In this document: positions 1 through 5,895 of the stretch, piece after piece
Layout of the letters: each line of letters begins with the position of its first letter
Position numbering within the stretch: position 1 is the stretch's first letter
Assembly: GCA_016763715.1 (NCBI GenBank)
Contig: JAESTG010000198.1
Location: forward strand, 1 to 5,980
Direction: 5' to 3'
Length of the DNA stretch: 5,980 nt
DNA from: Flavobacteriaceae bacterium
GTDB taxonomy: Bacteria; Bacteroidota; Bacteroidia; Flavobacteriales; Flavobacteriaceae
The notes under the pieces: generated by a model
What the model was told of the DNA's origin: nothing
Databases searched by the model: none
What the model saw: the letters and a program-made list of their open reading frames with translations, nothing else
Translations under genes and position numbers: made by a program

Positions 1-222
1 CGTGTTGCTTAATGCATTCCTCGTGCGCCAGCTTTCAAAAACACCATCCATATACGCACTTGATATTTCACCGGAATTCCACAATTCAGTAAATTCTGCA
101 CTGGAACTGTGGGGTCGCCTGTCCTCAGGCAGATTATCAAGAACAACCCGCATGGGTAAATTCACGCTTTCCCCAAATATCATAGCTTCGGCAGTCCCCA
201 GAGACGGTAGAAATGCGATCAA
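1..222 (-). CDS. HerA-like ATPase (DUF87/COG0433 type), internal to C-terminal fragment, broken at both ends
   Basis: An uninterrupted minus-strand frame runs from about 222 down to the left edge with no start or stop. Its reading includes FLPSLGTAEA, then FGESVNLPMR, then DNLPEDRRPHSSSAEF, then a tail ending ESWRTRN. As I recall the family, this pattern of a short LPSLG-type strand, a GE...PxR segment and an LP..RRP.S segment with a W/R-rich tail is typical of the region after the ATPase core in alphaproteobacterial HerA-like proteins, hexameric DNA-translocating or helicase-type ATPases. The Walker motifs would lie upstream and are absent because the frame is cut at the seam near 215-223; in the next few codons past the seam it meets a stop at 232-234. 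The C-terminal end lies beyond position 1. Codon choice is mixed (cta, tta, ata, ctt beside ctg), unlike the GC-rich decarboxylase. The assignment rests on recalled motifs, so it is good but not certain. The opposite-strand frame over this stretch is the shadow. Confidence 0.68.
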   Translation of the reverse strand, partial: MIAFLPSLGTAEAMIFGESVNLPMRVVLDNLPEDRRPHSSSAEFTELWNSGEISSAYMDGVFESWRTRNALSNT

Positions 223-223
223 G
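215..223. other. Seam 1: HerA-like fragment joined to decarboxylase at a short shared word
   Basis: The nine bases gcgatcaag make sense in both neighbours. On the minus strand their complement forms part of the codons reading LIA just before FLPSLG of the HerA-like protein. On the plus strand they spell AIK, the PLP-lysine motif of the decarboxylase. Left of here only the minus strand resembles a known family; right of here only the plus strand does. Base composition and codon choice also change across this point. A join at a short identical word is typical of assembly or whole-genome-amplification chimeras and can also arise from microhomology-mediated recombination. Confidence 0.75.
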
Positions 224-1219
224 TGCAATCCTCATCCGTTGGTTTTGAAAACTTTGAGCGCGGTGGGGATTGCGGGGTTTGATGCGGCGTCCATCGTGGA
301 AGTCGCCGCCGCGCGCGACGCTGACGCCCAAGCGGAAATAGGATTTTTAAATCCGGTGAAACCCCGTGGCGACATTCGCGAAGCCTATCGGTTTCAGGGC
401 GTGCGGTTGTTTGTCGTCGATCACGAAAGCGAATTTGAGAAGATTGTCGCCGAGCTTGGGGACGCGGATGATGTGACGATTGTCGTGCGCTTCGCCACGC
501 CGCCCGCCGACGCCCTGTACGAGCTGTCCGATAAATTTGGCGCGGCGCCGGACGACGCCGCGCGCCTCTTGCGCATGGTCGCCGGACAGGGCTGGAATGC
601 GGGCCTCGCCTTTCATGTGGGGTCGCAATGCAAAACGACGGCGGCGTATACCGAAGCGTTGGTGCGGGCGGGCGATATTGCGCGCCAATCGGGCGTGTCG
701 CTGGCTTGCGTCGATGTTGGCGGTGGATTTCCCGCCGCCTATATCGGGGAGACGCCGCCGCCCTTATCGACGTATTTTGACGCCATCGACGCGGGCGTTC
801 GGCAATCTGGATTGACGTGCCGGTTGATTTGCGAGCCGGGCCGGGCGCTGGTGGCGTCCGCCTGTTCGCTGGTGGCGCAGGTGCAACTTCGCAAGGGCGA
901 CGACCTGTATATTAATGACGGCGTTTATCACAGCCTGTCGGAGACCGTGACCGGCGGGTTGCGCTATCCGGTGCGCCTGATCCGGCTGGACGGCGAATGT
1001 TCGTCGGATCGGCAGGCGTTTCGGATGTTTGGCCCGACCTGCGATTCGACCGATGTTCTGCCCGCGCCGTTTGACCTGCCTGTCGATACAATCGAGGGCG
1101 ACTGGATCGAGATCGGCCAGACTGGCGCCTATTCAAACGCGGTGTCGACCGCGTTTAACGGCGTCCACCCGGATACCTTCGTCACTGTAGACACGCCGCC
1201 GTTTGAGTGCGACGACTAA
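215..1219 (+). CDS. Type III (alanine racemase-fold) PLP-dependent decarboxylase, ornithine/lysine decarboxylase-like, 5' end missing
   Basis: This is a fold-type III PLP decarboxylase, most like the bacterial ornithine/lysine decarboxylases that make putrescine or cadaverine in the cytoplasm. The open frame formally starts at position 2 (405 codons), but family similarity begins only at residue 72. Numbered from position 2, the signature pieces are AIKCNPHP (72-79, with K74 the PLP Schiff-base lysine), HVGSQ (205-209), DVGGGFP (238-244, the glycine loop that holds the PLP phosphate), EPGRALVA (278-285), GPTCDSTD (344-351, with C347 matching the active-site cysteine contributed across the dimer) and GAYSNA (375-380). 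The C-terminal region is complete, ending at TAA 1217-1219. The roughly 50 residues normally found before the lysine motif are missing; the 70 codons present instead are antisense to the HerA-like fragment. Codons are strongly GC-rich (gcg, cgc, ggc). Substrate choice between ornithine, lysine and related diamino acids cannot be settled by eye. It converges on the hemB tail, with 22 bases between them. Confidence 0.88.
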   Translation, partial: AIKCNPHPLVLKTLSAVGIAGFDAASIVEVAAARDADAQAEIGFLNPVKPRGDIREAYRFQGVRLFVVDHESEFEKIVAELGDADDVTIVVRFATPPADALYELSDKFGAAPDDAARLLRMVAGQGWNAGLAFHVGSQCKTTAAYTEALVRAGDIARQSGVSLACVDVGGGFPAAYIGETPPPLSTYFDAIDAGVRQSGLTCRLICEPGRALVASACSLVAQVQLRKGDDLYINDGVYHSLSETVTGGLRYPVRLIRLDGECSSDRQAFRMFGPTCDSTDVLPAPFDLPVDTIEGDWIEIGQTGAYSNAVSTAFNGVHPDTFVTVDTPPFECDD

Positions 1220-1241
1220 ACCTTGGTTCTGAACGATTTAC

Positions 1242-1340
1242 TCAGGATGATTTATTCAGGGCGAGACACATATCCCGCGCCGCATAGGTCAGAATGCCGT
1301 CGGCGCCCGCGCGCTTGAAGCACACCATCGCTTCCATCTT
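1242..1340 (-). CDS. hemB: Delta-aminolevulinic acid dehydratase (porphobilinogen synthase), C-terminal fragment
   Basis: Reading the minus strand from 1340 to the TGA at 1242-1244 gives 32 residues that begin KMEAMVCFKRAGADGILTY and end ALNKSS. The FKRAGADGILTY block is the characteristic last conserved segment of HemB, the enzyme that condenses two 5-aminolevulinate molecules to porphobilinogen in haem synthesis. Composition is GC-rich like the decarboxylase, so this tail belongs to the same source DNA. It is convergent with the decarboxylase, with 22 bases (1220-1241) between the two stop codons and no convincing hairpin terminator. The other roughly 300 residues, including the active-site lysines, are absent because upstream sequence is replaced by AT-rich DNA from about 1340. 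The longer minus-strand frame that crosses the same bases down to 1252 is a different frame and not the real product here. Confidence 0.75.
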   Translation of the reverse strand, partial: KMEAMVCFKRAGADGILTYAARDMCLALNKSS

Positions 1341-1345
1341 GAATA
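1335..1345. other. Seam 2: GC-rich hemB tail joined to AT-rich Bacteroidetes-like operon
   Basis: GC content drops abruptly within about ten bases. Left of the seam the minus strand reads as HemB; right of it the minus strand reads, in another frame, as a polytopic membrane protein. Both genes are cut: HemB lacks everything before its last 32 residues, and the membrane protein loses its own C-terminus after about residue 380. The exact base cannot be fixed because neither intact parent is visible. Confidence 0.78.
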
Positions 1346-2484
1346 AGTAATTTAGGTATTTTCTCTTTTTCGATAAGACTGTAAAAATAGACAATGGCGG
1401 CTATAAAAACAGGTCCAAGCCACCTCAATTCAATAAATGAAATGATAATCAATGCAAAGACACATGACATCGTCAATACTGCCATTGGAATAAACATTTC
1501 ACTACTTAGTTTTCGATCTTTAACGAATCTCTTCAGAAATAAAAATAAAACAACTGTGAGCATAATACCCAATTGCCTACTTCCATAGAGCGCAATGAAC
1601 ACTAAATCTTTAAAGAACTCTTTGATAGTCATTTTTGGATTAAAAAATAATGCTTCAGACATTGTTCGTGGTAAAGCTGTAGCACCATTGGCATCTAAGT
1701 ATTCTTGCGTTTGTTTCCAGTTAGGGTGGTTGTAGTTAGCCAACTTATTGTCATTAACCAAAAGTTGGGCGTGATATTGACGTTGCACCCATGTTGCTGT
1801 AGTCGTTTTTGGAGGTAATTTTTGATCGTAAGATAAAGTTCTATTCTCCATTAATGAGGGAGCGTTCAGTAATAGTAATAGTCCAAATATAGTTCCAGGA
1901 ACAAGAAGAGTTTTCAATCTTCCTTTTTTATTTTTCAGCATGAAATACAACGCTAACAGAATAACAGGAGCATACACAATAATAAGTTCTCGTGTAAAAA
2001 AAGCAGGCACTAAAGAACTTCCCCACCATGCCAAAGAAGATTTTTGCGTTGCGTTCAATACAGCTTGGGTTTCAACAATAAAAATCACCAAACAAATAAT
2101 AAACAGAGCGTCATTCGTTCCAGCCAAAAAATAACCTACGGTACTATAAAAAAAGACTAACAATGCATAAAAACTGAGATTGGTGATTCCTCTTACTTTA
2201 TAAAAATAAAGAACGAGTCCTCCAAACAATAGTACATTAACCACACGTAGCGCAATGTATGGTTCTAGCACCTGCGCCAAAGGATACGTAAACAACATAT
2301 AAGGAAGTGAAATCCCCTTTTGAATAGCTACTGACCAACCTGAATCGTTGATTAATCGCAAGTCACTCAAAAAAAGAGCTTCATCTCCACCGCCAGCTTG
2401 CTTACTCAAAAAATAATACAACGCCAGCAATAAATAAGCAAAAGCAGAAATTCTAAAAATTGATATAATGTATTTATCCTTCAT
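1336..2484 (-). CDS. Polytopic membrane protein, GT-C-type glycosyltransferase-like, 3' end lost
   Basis: Starting at ATG 2484-2482, the protein has an N-terminal membrane helix (about residues 5-26) followed by a first outer loop holding D34-E35 (GGGDEALF). It then has many hydrophobic segments (about 78-96, 104-120, 125-139, 166-184, 192-208, 294-318, 330-350, 355-370) and a large polar loop at about 209-290. A charged acidic pair in the first loop with a polytopic layout is the GT-C pattern of enzymes that use polyprenyl-phosphate sugars at the periplasmic face, as in the ArnT/PMT and GtrC-like groups. No family signature is strong enough for a name, and a polymerase- or ligase-like role is possible. 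It overlaps the fusion gene upstream by 11 bases, so it is probably translationally coupled. Native sequence ends near residue 380-383 (LLIQD); the frame then runs to 1252 through hemB DNA in the wrong frame, so its last 27 or so residues are spurious. The true stop is not in this window. Confidence 0.62.
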
Positions 2485-4273
2485 ACATCTTTAAAATATT
2501 GGTCACTTGTTCGGTCTGGAGTTCATAAAACATGGGCAGACGTAATAACGTATTCATATATCGATCACTATTTGGCAAGACTCTTCCGTCGTGCTTTTCT
2601 AAAAAATACGGACTCTCGTGCAGACTCAAATAATGAAAAACAGAAAGTATTTCGTGTTGTTTTAAGTAAGAAATAATCGAAGAACGTTGTGTTTCGCTTT
2701 CACATAACATATAAAACATATGTCCATTATTAGTAGTAAAATTTGGAATCTCTGGAAGACTCACATTATGCTCCTCTGCCCAAGAATGTAATTCCTCCAA
2801 ATAAAAATTATAGACCTTCATTCGGGTAGATTGTATGTCGTCAACTTGCTCTAATTGTGCATATAAATAGGCTGCGTTAAGCTCACTTGGTAAAAATGAT
2901 GAACCAATGTCTACCCAACCATATTTATCGATTTCACCTCTAAAAAAAGCACTTCGATTGGTCCCTTTCTCCCAGATAATCTCTGCACGATCGGCAAACT
3001 GAGAGTCATTGATAACCAACAGTCCACCCTCTCCACATTGTATATTTTTAGTTTCGTGAAATGAGAAAGTAGCGAAATGACCAAAACTACCTAATGGTTT
3101 TCCCTTATAAAAACTCTGCACCGCTTGAGCCGCATCCTCTACTACAAATAGGTTGTATTCCTTTGCCAGATTCATTATAACATCCATATCACAGGCCACA
3201 CCTGCATAATGAACTACAACAATGGCTTTCGTTTTTGAAGTGATTAAAGATTCAATTCCCTTTTCGTCAATTCCTGGGTGGTCATCACGGGAATCGGCAA
3301 AGACAATTTTAGCCCCGCGTAATACAAAAGCGTTAGCCGTTGACACAAAGGTATATGATGGCATAATGACCTCATCTTCTGGTGCTATATCTAGTAACAA
3401 CGCAGCCATTTCTAACGCATCTGTGCAACTAGTAGTTAAGAGTACTTTTTTAAATCCGTAGCGTTGTTCAAAAAATTCATGACACTTTTTGGTGTAATAA
3501 CCATTCCCAGATATTTTTCCACGAACCACAGCATCCTGAATATAAGCAAGTTCATTTCCTGAGATATAAGGTTTATTGAAGGGGATCACACGCCAATAGT
3601 GTTTTATGTCGGTTTTTTCTATAGGTGAATATCCGAGTTTCTTATAGAATTTGCAAGCTTGTTCATTCTTTAATTGGGTTGGAATTCTTAAAGTAGTAAT
3701 CCCTCTATCTAGTAATTGCACTTCAACCGCATTTATCAACTCCCCTCCTATCCCTTTTCCTTGATGAGATGAATTGACGGCAATTAATCCAATCGTGGCC
3801 ATCTTATTTTGAATTCTGAAAGTAACGAATCCCACAATGTTGTTATCCAACTTATAAACTAAAAACCCATCTGCGAAGGTGCCAGTTAATGAATTATCAA
3901 TCCAAGTTTTATACAATTTGATAAAATTTGACTTAGAAAAATTTGGATCCAATGCAAATCGACTAAATTTTCCGCTTTCAAGCGCTAAGGCATATAGATT
4001 TTTAATATCGAATTCGGTATTGCTAATTTCAAAAATATGGGATGATTGTCCACAGTCAAAACTCAAGTCACCTCTTTCGAAAAGCACTTTTGTTTCTGAA
4101 TAAGAACAAGAATAGTTAGCAAGAACGAGATTATCTTTCTTTGACGAATTTACATAAATTAAATCAAAATCATCTTCTATAGGATCTAGTAAACCCTCTG
4201 TGTCCACGACAACCAATTCTCCAATCTTTAAGTTGAAAAAAGCGGAATCCCATGACAGTGGTTCCACTTTCAT
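2474..4273 (-). CDS. Bifunctional fusion: WecD-like dTDP-fucosamine N-acetyltransferase + WecE-like dTDP-4-keto-6-deoxyglucose aminotransferase
   Basis: This 599-residue protein joins two enzymes that are separate neighbouring genes in enterobacteria. Residues 1-228 match WecD: EPLSWDSAFF at 4-13, a middle block with TWIDNSLTGTF at 123-133, the GNAT acetyl-CoA loop HQGKGIGGEL at 170-179, TLRIPTQ at 194-200, and Y210 in ACKFY, which aligns with the tyrosine proposed as general acid in E. coli WecD. Residues 229-599 match WecE of the DegT/DnrJ/EryC1 family: IPFNKPYISGNEL at 230-242, EVIMPSYTFVSTANAF at 301-316, HYAGVACDMD at 355-364, VEDAAQ at 378-383 with PLP-binding D380, and SFHETKN at 404-410 with K409 as the PLP lysine. 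WecE transfers an amino group from glutamate to C4 of dTDP-4-keto-6-deoxyglucose, and WecD acetylates the product to dTDP-Fuc4NAc. The domain order equals the enteric order wecD-wecE. Start ATG overlaps the upstream stop as ATGA. The closely WecE-like motifs make this half very secure; strict substrate identity is inferred. Confidence 0.92.
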   Translation of the reverse strand: MKVEPLSWDSAFFNLKIGELVVVDTEGLLDPIEDDFDLIYVNSSKKDNLVLANYSCSYSETKVLFERGDLSFDCGQSSHIFEISNTEFDIKNLYALALESGKFSRFALDPNFSKSNFIKLYKTWIDNSLTGTFADGFLVYKLDNNIVGFVTFRIQNKMATIGLIAVNSSHQGKGIGGELINAVEVQLLDRGITTLRIPTQLKNEQACKFYKKLGYSPIEKTDIKHYWRVIPFNKPYISGNELAYIQDAVVRGKISGNGYYTKKCHEFFEQRYGFKKVLLTTSCTDALEMAALLLDIAPEDEVIMPSYTFVSTANAFVLRGAKIVFADSRDDHPGIDEKGIESLITSKTKAIVVVHYAGVACDMDVIMNLAKEYNLFVVEDAAQAVQSFYKGKPLGSFGHFATFSFHETKNIQCGEGGLLVINDSQFADRAEIIWEKGTNRSAFFRGEIDKYGWVDIGSSFLPSELNAAYLYAQLEQVDDIQSTRMKVYNFYLEELHSWAEEHNVSLPEIPNFTTNNGHMFYMLCESETQRSSIISYLKQHEILSVFHYLSLHESPYFLEKHDGRVLPNSDRYMNTLLRLPMFYELQTEQVTNILKMYEG

Positions 4274-5196
4274 AATAGATCTTTAATGATATAGGTAGGT
4301 CTATCTTTTACATTTTCAAATATTTTCCCAATGTAAAGTCCAACCATTCCTAAAACGAAAATTATAATTCCAGAAAGTAACCAAATGGAAAGAATAACCG
4401 AAGTATATCCAATCACTTCAATTTCTCCAATATACCATCTATAAATAAGTGCTACGGAAAAGAGAAGTGCTAAAAAAGTAATTAAAAGACCTAGTTTAAT
4501 GGTAAGTCGTAATGGCTTATCTGAATATGAAAGCACAATATCTAAGGATAAATTGAGTAGTTTTTTAAAACTATAACTTGACTTCCCTTCTGCCCTTTCT
4601 GAATGCATAACTTCTACTCCCGTTTGCCGAAATCCCACCCATTTAATCATGGAAGGGAAGAATCTATTTTTTTCGGGTAAGGCATTGATTGTGTCAATAA
4701 CTTCTCTCTTGTAAATCCCGAAATTGGCCACGCGTGCATCATACTTTACGCCAGAAAGATAACTTAGTACTCGATAAAAAATTCGGGAGAAAAGACGTTT
4801 AAAGAAAGAATCTTGGCGAGCAGTTCGGCGTGCGAATACCACATCATAACCTTCTATTGCTTTGTGATATAATTTTTTAATTTCTTCGGGGACATCTTGT
4901 AAGTCGCAATCCATAACTACAATCCAATCACCTGTAGCTTTAGCCAATCCAGCAGAAATAGCATAATGTTGTCCGAAATTTCGGCTAAAGTTAATACCTC
5001 GTACCGAAGGATTCTGTTGATGTAGTTTATTGATAACCGCCCATGAATTATCTGGACTAGCATCGTTAACCAATAATAACTCCATAGACATATCGAGTTC
5101 CTTTACCACCGCTTCCACACGTTGGGTCAATTCTTCTATTGTAGCTTCACCATAATAAACAGGCACTACTATCGATATTTTTTGAAGCTCATTCAT
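4270..5196 (-). CDS. GtrB/ArnC-like family 2 glycosyltransferase, polyprenyl-phosphate sugar transferase
   Basis: The 308-residue product has an N-terminal GT-A domain: SIVVPVYYGE at 8-17, a nucleotide-binding DASPD at 45-49, FSRNFGQHYA at 70-79, and the metal-binding DxD region in MDCDLQD (95-101, D96 and D98). The acceptor-side segment EGKSSYSFKKLL at 203-214 is typical of the GtrB/ArnC/DPM1-like subfamily. Two membrane helices follow, at about 232-254 and 264-289, then a short basic tail. Such enzymes work at the cytoplasmic face of the inner membrane and move one sugar from a nucleotide donor to undecaprenyl phosphate. The lipid-linked sugar is then flipped and used by a GT-C enzyme, which fits the membrane protein two genes downstream. 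The sugar is not deducible. It starts 3 bases after the cytidylyltransferase stop, and its TGA overlaps the next ATG by 4 bases. Length is normal for the family. Confidence 0.9.
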   Translation of the reverse strand: MNELQKISIVVPVYYGEATIEELTQRVEAVVKELDMSMELLLVNDASPDNSWAVINKLHQQNPSVRGINFSRNFGQHYAISAGLAKATGDWIVVMDCDLQDVPEEIKKLYHKAIEGYDVVFARRTARQDSFFKRLFSRIFYRVLSYLSGVKYDARVANFGIYKREVIDTINALPEKNRFFPSMIKWVGFRQTGVEVMHSERAEGKSSYSFKKLLNLSLDIVLSYSDKPLRLTIKLGLLITFLALLFSVALIYRWYIGEIEVIGYTSVILSIWLLSGIIIFVLGMVGLYIGKIFENVKDRPTYIIKDLL

Positions 5197-5199
5197 GTA

Positions 5200-5895
5200 T
5201 TAAAAGTACAGTTTTTTATAGATTTCTTCAGCCTTTGTCCAATCTTCGGGGGTATCAATGTTTACATATCGTTGCGCATCCAATTCAATATGAGAAATAC
5301 TCTCACCAAAGAACGAACCTTGCTTCAGGATTATGTCCGATTTTGTAATATAAATGGCTCCATCTCTTATGAATGTATTGGGTAAATCCTGTCTCCGTTT
5401 TATAATCTTGGCTTCTCCAGTGGCAATTTTTAAATCGTTATTATTCACTTCAAAAACCCAATGCGGATTATATTGATGGGGAACTTTTTGAACTGAAATA
5501 AGACTATCCGTCCCGCGTTCAATAAACTTAGAAATAGCCTCATCAATATCTTCCGAAGTACGAAAAGGTGTCGTTACTTGAAGTAAACAAATAGCATCGT
5601 ATTTCATTCCTTGCTCTGCAAGACTTTCCAGTGCATGTTGTACTACTTCTAAAGAACCGGCTGTATCACTCGCCAAATGATTTGGTCGTTTAAAAGTCAC
5701 TGTGGCTCCCATTTGTTTGGCTAAGCTTATGAGCTCAGTATCTTCCGAAGAAAAAACTACATCATCTAATAATTGTGCTCCTAATGCTGCTTCGATGGTG
5801 TATTGTAGCAACGGCTTCCCTCCAAGTTCCTTTCGGTTCTTATTTGGAATTCCTTTGCTACTTCCTCTTGCTGGTATGAGCCCTAAAATCTTCAT
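5200..5895 (-). CDS. neuA: CMP-nonulosonic acid (acylneuraminate-type) cytidylyltransferase
   Basis: This is a complete 231-residue cytidylyltransferase of the NeuA/LegF/PseF group, which activates a nonulosonic acid (sialic, legionaminic or similar) with CTP to the CMP-sugar in the cytoplasm. Visible signatures are IPARGSSKGIPNKN at 7-20 (the CTP-binding loop with basic residues), SSEDTEL at 49-55, LASDTAGS at 74-81, LLQVTTPFR at 104-112, RDGAIYI at 177-183 and VNIDTPEDW at 211-219, whose D214 falls where the family places a metal-binding aspartate. Length matches the single-domain form without the esterase-like extension seen in some NeuA proteins. The start ATG at 5895-5893 overlaps the previous gene's TAA by one base (TAATG), which supports this start. 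The symbol neuA is used in the broad family sense; which nonulosonic acid is activated cannot be read from this gene, and the synthase (neuB-like) is not in view. Confidence 0.88.
   Translation of the reverse strand: MKILGLIPARGSSKGIPNKNRKELGGKPLLQYTIEAALGAQLLDDVVFSSEDTELISLAKQMGATVTFKRPNHLASDTAGSLEVVQHALESLAEQGMKYDAICLLQVTTPFRTSEDIDEAISKFIERGTDSLISVQKVPHQYNPHWVFEVNNNDLKIATGEAKIIKRRQDLPNTFIRDGAIYITKSDIILKQGSFFGESISHIELDAQRYVNIDTPEDWTKAEEIYKKLYF

Noticed and set aside
347..1136. Minus-strand and alternate-frame open stretches inside the decarboxylase
   Set aside because: GC-rich coding DNA commonly leaves such frames open; products are arginine-rich and motif-free.
1220..1250. Possible bidirectional terminator between decarboxylase and hemB
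   Set aside because: The 22-base gap shows no stable inverted repeat and no T-run; only a short direct repeat of tcagg.
1335..1345. Insertion-sequence or integrase attachment site at the GC change
   Set aside because: No inverted repeats, direct duplications, tRNA end or recombinase gene are visible around the change.
1394..2134. Short plus-strand open frames opposite the membrane protein gene
   Set aside because: They are complementary to a long coding frame, have no recognisable motifs, and follow from AT-rich membrane codons.
3560..3620. Possibility that the WecD-WecE fusion is another assembly seam
   Set aside because: Both halves share the same AT-rich codon use, the frame is continuous, the order matches the natural gene order, and neither half is truncated.
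3222..4103. Short plus-strand open frames opposite the fusion gene
   Set aside because: The minus strand there carries conserved WecD and WecE motifs throughout, so these are shadows.
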